Shown here: positions 1-5,418 of the stretch, piece after piece
How the letters are laid out: every line of letters begins with the position of its first letter
Position numbering within the stretch: position 1 is the stretch's first letter
Notes under the pieces: model-generated
Seen by the model: only the letters and a program-made list of their open reading frames with translations
What the model was told of the DNA's origin: nothing
Databases searched by the model: none
Source of the DNA: Bacillota bacterium
GTDB lineage: Bacteria > Bacillota > Bacilli > Paenibacillales > Paenibacillaceae
DNA: 5,904 nt
Assembly: GCA_023386495.1 (NCBI GenBank)
Contig: JAEWJS010000173.1
Location: 1-5,904 of the forward strand
Reading direction: 5' to 3'
Program-made: the position numbers and the translations under genes

Positions 1-1125
1 GCCGAAGGCGGCGCTGCGCGAGCCGCTGCGGGCGGGCAGGCACAGGCGGCAGCGGGCGGCTCGCAGCCGCTTGTGCAAGCGGCAGGGCAGCAGGCCGCGC
101 AGGCGGCGGGACAGGCAGCTGCAACCCAGTGGACTGGTCAGGAGGCAGCGCAGCAGGGCGGCGGTCACGCAGGCGCGCAACCGCAGGCGGCCGCGACGCC
201 GTCTACAGCTGCCGGGGTTGCGAATCCGAGCGGGCAATGGGTCAGCGGCCTGTTGAAATGGCTGGGCGTCGAGCATGAGAAACAACTGCTGCAGACGCTG
301 ACCGGCGGACAGTCGCAGCAGGCCGCAGATGCCGGATCGAAGAACGGCCAGGCAGGCGGCGGCGGATCGGTCGCGGCCGGTTCGGATGAGCAAGCCGCTG
401 CGGCCCTTCGTCAAGGTGCAGCCGTCATGAGCGAGCGTGCGGCGGGATTGCCGGAACGTGCGGCTGTGCAGCTGCCGCCAGCCGCCATGCTCGCCGGACA
501 GCAGGAGCCCGGTTCCGTTGAACCGGCTAGATTGGCGGCACAGGAGTCGATGAAGCAGGCGCTCATGTCGCTGGCTTCGTCGGAGGAGGTGCCGGCAGCG
601 CTCCGAGAGACGGCTCAGCAGCTGGTGCAGCAGATTACCGGACAGCAGCTCTTGATGTCGCAAGAGCGGAACGGCGCGCTGCTCTCGCATATGACGCTGT
701 TCATCCCTTTCCAGGGCGCGGACGGCAGCCAGACGGCCTCGGTGCACATCCAGTCCAGGCGCGGCCGCAAGGGCGAGCTGGATGCCAGCAACTGCCGGCT
801 GCTGTTCGATCTCCGGATGAAGCAGCTCGGCGATACGATCGTGGATGTGCATGTCGTAGACCGCATCGTAAGCTTGAATCTGTGGAATGACCACCCTGCC
901 ATCGGCGAGCTGATCGATCATTCTCGGGACGAGATTACGGGAGCGCTGGCTTCTGCGGGCTATCAACTGCTCGCGCTGAAGACGAAGCCTTTTCCAGATC
1001 GCGAATTGGCTGCGAAGACGGCGCAGGACCAGGCCGGCGTGAAACCGGGCGATCTGCCTGCGAAGCTTCCGGACGCTTCGGCTTATGCATCCAAGCCCTA
1101 CAGAGGGGTGGATTATCGCGCATGA
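1..1125 (+). CDS. FliK-like (flagellar hook-length control-like) protein, 5' end outside window (YlqG position)
   Basis: This reading frame is open from base 1, so the 5' end is missing; 374 residues are visible (numbered here from the window edge). Residues 1 to about 160 are low-complexity, rich in Ala, Gln and Gly, and look disordered. They are interrupted by a short ordered-looking segment (about 81-100, VSGLLKWLGVEHEKQLL). Residues about 224-330 form a compact domain reading SHMTLFIPFQ, then LLFDLRMKQLGDTIVDVHV, then an amphipathic helix and ALASAGYQLLALKTKPF. This resembles the FliK/Flg_hook C-terminal domain: a strand, 'L..LG.i.v.v', then a helix ending in a Gly before a last strand. 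The stop overlaps the next start (ATGA), so the FlhB-C-like gene is probably translationally coupled. Gene order matches the ylqG slot between rnhB and ylqH. The FliK relationship is inferred from pattern only. The real start lies upstream; a GTG at 73 is in frame but there is no reason to use it. Confidence 0.82.
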   Translation, partial: AEGGAARAAAGGQAQAAAGGSQPLVQAAGQQAAQAAGQAAATQWTGQEAAQQGGGHAGAQPQAAATPSTAAGVANPSGQWVSGLLKWLGVEHEKQLLQTLTGGQSQQAADAGSKNGQAGGGGSVAAGSDEQAAAALRQGAAVMSERAAGLPERAAVQLPPAAMLAGQQEPGSVEPARLAAQESMKQALMSLASSEEVPAALRETAQQLVQQITGQQLLMSQERNGALLSHMTLFIPFQGADGSQTASVHIQSRRGRKGELDASNCRLLFDLRMKQLGDTIVDVHVVDRIVSLNLWNDHPAIGELIDHSRDEITGALASAGYQLLALKTKPFPDRELAAKTAQDQAGVKPGDLPAKLPDASAYASKPYRGVDYRA

Positions 1126-1445
1126 GTGAGACAGGCAACGCAGAACAGGCAGAGCAGCGCTCGCCGATCAAGAAGGCTGTTGCGCTCAAGTACGAACCGG
1201 AGAAACGGAGCGCGCCGGTCGTCGTGGCGAAGGGACGCGGCCAAGTCGCGGAATCGATTATGGAGAAGGCACGCGAGCATGGCGTCCCAGTACAGGAGGA
1301 TGCTTCGCTCGTCGAGGTGCTGTCGAAGCTGGATATCGACCAGGAAATCCCGTCCGAGCTGTATGCGCTTGTAGCGGAGGTACTGAGCTTCGTGTATCGG
1401 TCGGATCGGCGGGCGAAGGAGTGGGACGATGAGCGGCAGACATAA
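1122..1445 (+). CDS. ylqH: FlhB/YscU/EscU-type export switch C-terminal domain protein (YlqH-like)
   Basis: This 107-residue protein is equivalent only to the cytoplasmic C-terminal domain of FlhB, the export gate protein that switches substrate class in flagellar type III secretion. The match runs through AVALKY (19-24), APVVVAKG (31-38), the helix AESIMEKAREHGVPV (43-57), and the highly typical QEIPSELYALVAEVLSFVYR (74-93). There are no transmembrane segments, so it should be cytosolic. In FlhB the segment before AVALKY is the self-cleaving NPTH motif. Here it reads SPIKK (14-18), so autocleavage is not expected and the protein resembles the already cleaved fragment. A GA/GG-rich ribosome site (1102-1111) precedes the ATG, which overlaps the stop of the FliK-like gene by 4 nt. 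The last codons overlap yraN by 17 nt. The family match is firm; its cellular role is unknown to me. Confidence 0.93.
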   Translation: MSETGNAEQAEQRSPIKKAVALKYEPEKRSAPVVVAKGRGQVAESIMEKAREHGVPVQEDASLVEVLSKLDIDQEIPSELYALVAEVLSFVYRSDRRAKEWDDERQT

Positions 1446-1851
1446 TGATGCAGGTCAGCCTGCTCGCAGCAGGAAGGCTGCAGCGCTTAGCGGCCGCGTG
1501 GAGACAGGCAGACGTGGCGAAGAGGCTGCAGCGATATATCTTGCCGAGCGAGGCTATGCGATTCGCCATCGCAACTGGCGCTGCCGCAGCGGCGAGCTTG
1601 ATATCGTGGCGGAGAAGGACGGCGTGCTCGTGTTCGTCGAGGTTCGCGCGCGGCGGGCCGCAAGCCGTTACGGAACGGCGGCGGAGTCGGTGGATGCCCG
1701 CAAGCAGCGGCAATTGCACGGCGTCGCTCAGGTGTATCTGGCAGCGAACGGAATGGAGAATCGCGCGCTGCGATTCGACGTGATCGCTTGTACGTTGGGC
1801 GAATCGCCGTCGGACCGAATCGAGTTGGAGCACATCATCGGCGCTTTCTAA
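1429..1851 (+). CDS. yraN: YraN family protein (UPF0102, endonuclease-like fold)
   Basis: The 140-residue product carries the full UPF0102 signature: GRRGEEAAAIYLAERGY (27-43), N49 and R51, SGELDIVAEKDG (54-65), LVFVEVRAR (67-75), an AESVDARKQRQL stretch (85-96), RFDV (115-118) and the terminal HIIGAF (135-140). The family is related to Holliday-junction-resolvase/restriction-endonuclease-like folds. The E...D...ExK set is here E56, D58 and E71-V-R73, so the usual Lys is Arg. No biochemical activity is firmly assigned to the family; DNA processing is an inference. An AAGGAG site (1416-1421), 7 nt before the ATG, supports this start, which lies inside the end of ylqH. The first 25 or so residues are polar and probably disordered. 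It is the last gene of the operon, with a terminator about 50 nt downstream. Confidence 0.94.
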   Translation: MSGRHNDAGQPARSRKAAALSGRVETGRRGEEAAAIYLAERGYAIRHRNWRCRSGELDIVAEKDGVLVFVEVRARRAASRYGTAAESVDARKQRQLHGVAQVYLAANGMENRALRFDVIACTLGESPSDRIELEHIIGAF

Positions 1852-1902
1852 TGAAGCGTTATAGGAAGCGATACGGTAAGCATTGCATTACACAGCGAAA
1901 CA

Positions 1903-1951
1903 TAGCCCTGCCCATCGCCGATCGAATCGACGGATGGGTAGGGCTATTTTT
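1903..1951 (+). terminator. Intrinsic terminator of the ylqG-ylqH-yraN operon
   Basis: A 14-bp stem pairs 1903-1916 with 1933-1946 (TAGCCCTGCCCATC with GATGGGTAGGGCTA, one G-U pair). A second small stem is possible inside the 16-nt loop. It is followed directly by five T (1947-1951). It lies 51 nt after the yraN stop. On the opposite strand the hairpin is followed only by a weak T-poor run, so it mainly stops plus-strand transcription. Confidence 0.85.
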
Positions 1952-2195
1952 CAATATGGCCGGGTACACGGAACGCGCTAACGGACTCAGAAGACGCTAT
2001 TCGCTGAGTAACGATGATTCTTGGATTGTAACGGACCTGCGAGACGTTATTGGTGTAAATAGAGCGGGAATTCCTCGATAAGACGAGAATAAGGTCCGTC
2101 ACGTCCGTTAAAATTGCAGAACACTCGAATTCTTCGAAATAACGTCCGTGGAGTCCGTTAGCGCGAATGAGATTAGTCGATGCTTGCAAATTCAT
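1944..2195 (-). CDS. Doubtful small ORF made of repeat DNA (83 aa)
   Basis: An ATG at 2195-2193 is preceded by a good ribosome site (GGGAGGA, complement of 2202-2208, about 7 nt spacing) and opens 83 codons (starting MNLQASTNLIRANG) that end at a TAG inside the 3' arm of the yraN terminator. The whole body is the four-copy repeat array, read as peptides such as ANGLHGRYF, LTDVTDLIL and SESVSAF. I recognise no domain. The frame may be open simply because the repeat lacks stops on this strand. It would be transcribed only by read-through from yifB. Automated gene callers could well report it as hypothetical; I consider it more likely non-coding. Confidence 0.22.
   Translation of the reverse strand: MNLQASTNLIRANGLHGRYFEEFECSAILTDVTDLILVLSRNSRSIYTNNVSQVRYNPRIIVTQRIASSESVSAFRVPGHIEK
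1974..2165. repeat. Four-copy 24-bp intergenic repeat arranged as a large inverted repeat
   Basis: Four copies of a 24-mer fit nTAACGGAC-N6-GAC-N2-TATT: copy A 1978-2001 (+), B 2028-2051 (+), C 2088-2111 (-) and D 2138-2161 (-). Fifteen positions are identical in all four. A to B and C to D are both exactly 50 bp start to start, and B to C is 60 bp, so the array is symmetrical. The outer arms extend to a perfect 14-bp inverted repeat (CGCGCTAACGGACT at 1974-1987 and its complement at 2152-2165). Spacers after the copies also share scattered bases (for example CGA followed by TTC). This resembles short dispersed intergenic repeats that I believe occur in Paenibacillus genomes. No transposase or integrase is nearby. 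Confidence 0.85.
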
Positions 2196-2220
2196 CGATA
2201 GTCCTCCCAATTTCCGGTTG

Positions 2221-2274
2221 CCGCCTCATGGGTTCAGAATCTGCCTCTTCATAAACCAACCGCCCCATGGTTTC
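2221..2274. repeat. Short imperfect direct repeat in the yraN-yifB intergenic region
   Basis: The 15-mer CCGCCTCATGGGTTC (2221-2235) recurs as CCGCCCCATGGTTTC (2260-2274), with 13 of 15 bases identical and starts 39 bp apart. It lies between the repeat array and the end of yifB. No function is evident; it could be a remnant of an older duplication or chance. Confidence 0.4.
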
Positions 2275-2293
2275 CGTTCCCGTATCGTAAGAA

Positions 2294-2333
2294 GGCCTGC
2301 CGTTCCACAGAAATGTTCACTCAACGGGAGGCC
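2294..2333 (-). terminator. Weak candidate terminator after yifB
   Basis: An 11-bp stem with one mismatch pairs 2294-2304 with 2323-2333 (GGCCTGCCGTT with AACGGGAGGCC) across an 18-nt loop, beginning 8 nt beyond the yifB stop in the minus direction. The sequence after it on the minus strand is TTCTTAC, a poor U-tract, so termination may be inefficient. It is the only hairpin near the yifB stop that I found. Confidence 0.4.
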
Positions 2334-2341
2334 GCCTCTCC

Positions 2342-3910
2342 TCAGACCGGCTCCAGCTTGCGATCGAAGCAGCGGTACAGGATCGCTTCGGCGACATGCT
2401 CGGCGCGAATCGGTTCGCTGTCGTCCAGATCGGCGACCGTGCGCGCAAGCTTCAATACCCGCTCGTGCGAGCGCATGCTGAGGCCGAGCGACTGATAGGC
2501 GGCATCCAGCAGGCTGGAAGCCTCGGGCTGCATCGGGCAAGCGATACGCAGCGCCTTGCCGGACAGATCGCTGTTCCACAGCGCGCCTGTCGCAGGCAAG
2601 CGGGCGAGTTGACGCTGCTGGGCGGCGTATACCCGCTCGCGCATCTCGGACGTAGTCATGCCTCGCGTCTCAGCTTGCAGCGTTGCTGGACGCGGGACAT
2701 CGACCTGCAGGTCGATGCGGTCCAGGAGCGGTCCCGATATTTTGGCCCGATAGGCAGCGATCCGTCCGGCGGTGCACGTGCAACGGCGTTCCTTGGTCTC
2801 ATGGCCGTAGTAGCCGCACGGACACGGATTCATCGAAGCTGCCAGCATGAAGTGGGCCGGGAAGCGGAACACGGCGCGTGACCTCGCGATCGTCACTTCC
2901 CGATCCTCTAGCGGCTGCCGAAGCACCTCGAGCACTTGACGCGGGAATTCCGGCAGCTCGTCCAGGAAGAGGATGCCCTCATGCGCCAGCGTCACCTCGC
3001 CCGGCTTCGGAATGGAGCCGCCGCCGATCAAGCCGCCTGCAGATATCGTATGATGCGGCGAACGGAACGGCCGGCTGCGCATCAGCGTTACGCTGCCCGT
3101 CCCGAGCTTGCCTGCCGCACTGTAAATTTTCGTCACATGCAGCGCAGCTTGTTCTTCGAGCTCGGGGAGAATGCCGGGCAGCCGCTTGGCCAGCATCGTC
3201 TTGCCGGTGCCCGGAGGTCCTGATAGGAGCAGGTTATGCCGCCCAGCAGCCGCGGTCAGCACGGCTCGCTTGGCCGTCTCTTGTCCGATCACGTCGCCGA
3301 AGTCGGGATCCTTGCCGCCGCCCGCGATGCTTCCGAATGCGCCTTCTCTGTCGTGTGCCGCGCTCGAGCTGCCCCGATAACGCAGCGTCTCCCAATCTGC
3401 CCCGCCGCCATGCTCGCCGGCCAACTGGTCGACATGCTGCAGCGCGAACAGCTCCATGCCGGCGATCAGATCGGCTTCGGCCGCGTTGCCGAGCGGCAGC
3501 AGCACGCGCGAGAACCCGCGGCGCTTCGCCTGCTCGACCATCGGCAGCACGCCGGGGACGGGTCGTACTTCGCCGCTTAACGCGAGCTCGCCGATGACCA
3601 GCGTCTCGAGGAACGGCGGTCCGGGAAGCTGCCCGCTGCCTACTAGAATGCCGGCGGCGATCGCAAGGTCGAACGCCGTGCCCTCCTTGCGCAGGTCGGC
3701 AGGGGCCAGGTTGACGGTGATGCGCTGCAGCGGAAACTGGAAGCCGCAGTTCTTCATGGCGGCGCGTACGCGCTCGACCGATTCGCGCACAGCCGGGTCG
3801 GGAAGCCCGACGATATTCACTTGGGGCAAGCCCGACGAAATGTCCGTCTCTACGTCGATCCAATGGGCCTCGACGCCTTGTACGGAAGCGCAGAACATTC
3901 TCGTATACAT
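2342..3910 (-). CDS. yifB: YifB/ComM family Mg-chelatase-like AAA+ ATPase
   Basis: The 522-residue product has the full YifB/ComM architecture and normal length. A Lon-protease-like (ChlI) N-terminal domain (about 20-145) contains GLPQVNIVGLPD, VRESVERVRAAMKN and ITVNLAPADLRKEG. The AAA+ core (about 205-400) has Walker A GPPGTGKT (231-238), Walker B ILFLDE (313-318), sensor Asn361 and GPLLDRIDL with arginine finger candidate R398. A Cys cluster (C363, C365, C377, C379) may bind metal. The C-terminal Mg-chelatase_C helical domain follows (about 420-515), with sensor-2 R480 in RSHERVLKLARTVADL. In Vibrio, ComM drives branch migration during natural transformation; the role in Gram-positives is less clear. 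I chose the ATG at 3910 because GGAGGTG sits 8 nt upstream and the protein then begins like its family. An in-frame upstream extension into the neighbouring gene has no family match. The ribosome site is inside a terminator-like hairpin (see 3913-3949). Confidence 0.96.
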   Translation of the reverse strand: MYTRMFCASVQGVEAHWIDVETDISSGLPQVNIVGLPDPAVRESVERVRAAMKNCGFQFPLQRITVNLAPADLRKEGTAFDLAIAAGILVGSGQLPGPPFLETLVIGELALSGEVRPVPGVLPMVEQAKRRGFSRVLLPLGNAAEADLIAGMELFALQHVDQLAGEHGGGADWETLRYRGSSSAAHDREGAFGSIAGGGKDPDFGDVIGQETAKRAVLTAAAGRHNLLLSGPPGTGKTMLAKRLPGILPELEEQAALHVTKIYSAAGKLGTGSVTLMRSRPFRSPHHTISAGGLIGGGSIPKPGEVTLAHEGILFLDELPEFPRQVLEVLRQPLEDREVTIARSRAVFRFPAHFMLAASMNPCPCGYYGHETKERRCTCTAGRIAAYRAKISGPLLDRIDLQVDVPRPATLQAETRGMTTSEMRERVYAAQQRQLARLPATGALWNSDLSGKALRIACPMQPEASSLLDAAYQSLGLSMRSHERVLKLARTVADLDDSEPIRAEHVAEAILYRCFDRKLEPV

Positions 3911-3912
3911 GC

Positions 3913-3949
3913 AAAAAACACCTCCATCGCAAAATAGCGGATGAAGGTG
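3913..3949 (-). terminator. Intrinsic terminator between the metallopeptidase gene and yifB, overlapping the yifB ribosome site
   Basis: On the minus strand CACCTTCATC (complement of 3940-3949) pairs with GATGGAGGTG (complement of 3919-3928) as 10 bp with one G-U pair. Two further inner G-C pairs (GC/GC) are possible after a bulged C. Six T follow at once (complement of 3913-3918), then GC and the yifB ATG. The form is that of a classical rho-independent terminator for the metallopeptidase gene, whose stop is 22 nt upstream. Its 3' arm is also the yifB Shine-Dalgarno sequence. Confidence 0.75.
3919..3925 (-). promoter_or_regulatory. yifB ribosome binding site buried in a hairpin arm
   Basis: The complement of 3919-3925 is GGAGGTG, a near-perfect Shine-Dalgarno sequence 8 nt (TTTTTTGC) before the yifB ATG. 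All seven bases are in the 3' arm of the hairpin at 3919-3949, so the folded RNA would hide the site from ribosomes. It also decides the start codon. Confidence 0.8.
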
Positions 3950-3971
3950 CTTCCTCACAACCTGAATGAGG

Positions 3972-5255
3972 TTAGTGTAGCTGAACTTCCTGCGAACTGT
4001 CAATGCTGGCGGCGAATTCGCCGGCGAGATCGGCAGGCAGATCAAGTACGCGGTGCAGCAGCAGCGCCGACTCCGCTCGCGTTACGCTTGCCTCAGGCGC
4101 GAATCGGTTCCCCGGCACGCCGTTCATCAAGCCAAGCGAGACCATGGCGCCGACTTGGCCGCGCTTCTCGGCCGCAATCGCATCGATGTCGGCAAAGGTC
4201 AAGCCGGATGCGTCAGACGGAAGCGCCAGTGCACGCGCCGTCCATACGGCCATGTCGGCCCTTGTGATCGGCTCGAGCGGGCGGAAGCTCCCGCTAGCCA
4301 TGCTAGCGTCATCGACGATCGCCGCACGCATGATCGCATCGATGTAAGGCGCCGACCAACTGCCGGCGCGAACGTCCTTGAATTCGGCCGGGCGGCTGCC
4401 GGCAGTGATCGGCAGGCCGAGCGTCTCCGCGAGCAGCTTCGCGTATTGCTCGCGCGTGACGGGCTGGCTCGGGCGCATCGTGCCGTCCGGGAAGCCTTGC
4501 ACGATGCGAAGCGCGGCAAGCCGGTTGAGCGCGTCGCCGGCCCAATGACCTTCAAGCGCGGCATACGCGGGAGGGTCGGCTTCGTGGCCGGCCAGCATGC
4601 CTGTCATCCAAGCATACGTTTTGGGCAGCGAAGTTCGAACCAACTCGCGCGTCTCGTCGGAATAATAGAGCATGGAGGCCGTCTCCGCAAAATATTCCTC
4701 CGGATACAGCTCCTCGTATTGGTTGCCGCCGAACAAGATGTCCGCCTCCTCGTGAAACACGGCCATGAACGCCGGACTCGAGGATGCGCCATAGAAGACA
4801 TAATCGTCTATCGCATGGAACGTTTCGTGAAGCTCGAGATTGTAAGAGCCGTGGCCCATCCCTTCATCGCTGTAGCCGATCCTTACGATGACCGGGTTGC
4901 CTCCGACGCCGGGAATATCGGACCAGGTCTTGCCGGTAGACTCCCACCCGCGAGGCACGACGCCCTTCAGCGCAGCCATCTCGGGCTCGTCCGTGATCGG
5001 ACCGTCAACGAGCTTGATCCGCACGCCTTCGTAGACCAGCGATTCCAGCACATCCGGTTCGATTCGCAGAATGCGGTCCATCATCAGCCTCGCGGCCTGC
5101 TGGTCGTAGCTGGCCTCTTGCGGCAGCACGAAGAGCTGCTTCTCCCAGAATGACCGCGGTATCGCCGCATCCGCCTGACGAAGCGGCAGCACGATCTGAA
5201 GGGCGATTGTTATGGCGAGCCCAAGCGCAAAACCTTTTCCCCATGTACGCTTCAT
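3972..5255 (-). CDS. SLH-anchored, anthrax lethal factor/Pro-Pro endopeptidase-like zinc metallopeptidase
   Basis: This 427-residue protein is predicted to be exported and held at the cell wall. Residues 1-31 are a signal peptide (KR-rich start, hydrophobic FALGLAITIALQIVL, cleavage near ADA-A). Residues about 32-224 match the lethal-factor-type (ATLF, peptidase M34) domain: HETFH at 143-147 supplies two zinc ligands and the catalytic Glu144, EEYFAE (186-191) supplies the third ligand E187, and Tyr180, seven residues before it, matches the catalytic Tyr spacing of anthrax lethal factor and C. difficile PPEP-1/Zmp1. Three SLH repeats follow (about 233-280, 291-345, 353-407) with ITRAD and VTRAE motifs, which bind pyruvylated wall polymer. 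The likely activity is cleavage of surface or secreted proteins, perhaps at Pro-rich sites; specificity is not readable here. The ATG at 5255 is chosen because GAGGAG lies 9 nt upstream and the signal peptide then begins properly. Confidence 0.93.
   Translation of the reverse strand: MKRTWGKGFALGLAITIALQIVLPLRQADAAIPRSFWEKQLFVLPQEASYDQQAARLMMDRILRIEPDVLESLVYEGVRIKLVDGPITDEPEMAALKGVVPRGWESTGKTWSDIPGVGGNPVIVRIGYSDEGMGHGSYNLELHETFHAIDDYVFYGASSSPAFMAVFHEEADILFGGNQYEELYPEEYFAETASMLYYSDETRELVRTSLPKTYAWMTGMLAGHEADPPAYAALEGHWAGDALNRLAALRIVQGFPDGTMRPSQPVTREQYAKLLAETLGLPITAGSRPAEFKDVRAGSWSAPYIDAIMRAAIVDDASMASGSFRPLEPITRADMAVWTARALALPSDASGLTFADIDAIAAEKRGQVGAMVSLGLMNGVPGNRFAPEASVTRAESALLLHRVLDLPADLAGEFAASIDSSQEVQLH
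3974..4003 (-). promoter_or_regulatory. Candidate sigma-A promoter for yifB
   Basis: A perfect -35 TTGACA (complement of 3998-4003), an 18-nt spacer and a -10 TACACT (complement of 3974-3979, 4 of 6 consensus) lie at the very end of the metallopeptidase coding region. Transcription should begin near 3967, giving a leader of about 57 nt that contains the whole 3919-3949 hairpin. The consensus -35 in an otherwise GC-rich coding end and the position argue for function; no transcript data are available. Confidence 0.55.
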
Positions 5256-5316
5256 GTTGGCGTTCTCCTCTGCCATCTCATCTTGTCGATTGATGCGAAT
5301 TAGTCCTACAGTCCAC

Positions 5317-5345
5317 AAAATAACACGTTGCGATGGTTACGGCAA
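5317..5345 (-). promoter_or_regulatory. Candidate promoter for the metallopeptidase gene
   Basis: On the minus strand TTGCCG (complement of 5340-5345) is followed after 17 nt by TATTTT (complement of 5317-5322). A TG dinucleotide one base before the -10 gives an extended -10 character. Each hexamer matches 4 of 6 consensus bases. It lies about 60 bp upstream of the start codon. The -35 hexamer is one arm of the dyad at 5340-5357. Confidence 0.45.
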
Positions 5346-5357
5346 TATCCGTTGCCG
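5340..5357. promoter_or_regulatory. Perfect 6+6 bp dyad over the metallopeptidase -35 (candidate operator)
   Basis: CGGCAA (5340-5345) and TTGCCG (5352-5357) are perfect inverted arms around TATCCG. One arm coincides with the -35 hexamer of the minus-strand promoter candidate, a typical place for a repressor or activator to bind. The regulator is not identifiable from the sequence. Confidence 0.35.
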
Positions 5358-5418
5358 ATAGTTAATGGAAAAATCGGGCATATTAGGGGAGGCTCTGCCT
5401 GCGACGGACCATTACCGT

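Noticed and set aside
1..480. GCGGCAGGGCAG-like repetitive DNA at the window start as a tandem repeat or CRISPR
   Set aside because: There is no fixed unit length; it is simple Ala/Gln/Gly codon bias in the low-complexity part of the FliK-like protein.
1851..2081. Plus-strand ATG overlapping the yraN stop (TAATG) with about 76 codons
   Set aside because: The frame runs through the strong terminator and the repeat array, encodes nothing recognisable, and has no ribosome site of its own.
1974..2165. The four-copy array as a CRISPR
   Set aside because: The copies are degenerate, occur in opposite orientations, their spacers are partly similar to each other, and no cas gene is present.
2878..3932. 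Long frames on both strands overlapping yifB (2878-3597 plus, 3234-3932 minus)
   Set aside because: Both are shadows of the yifB frame, rich in Arg, Ala and Pro, without family signatures or ribosome sites.
3911..4045. N-terminal extension of YifB by 45 residues
   Set aside because: The extension overlaps the end of the upstream gene, does not resemble family N-termini, and the downstream ATG has an ideal ribosome site.
4053..5153. A long plus-strand frame (366 codons) opposite the metallopeptidase gene
   Set aside because: It is antisense to a gene with clear signal peptide, metallopeptidase and SLH motifs. The translation is Arg-rich with no domain, as expected for GC-rich antisense frames.
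5256..5318. Upstream starts for the metallopeptidase (including an ATG seven codons earlier, MAEENAN)
   Set aside because: They would put a charged extension before the signal peptide and lack a good ribosome site; GAGGAG is correctly placed only for the ATG at 5255.
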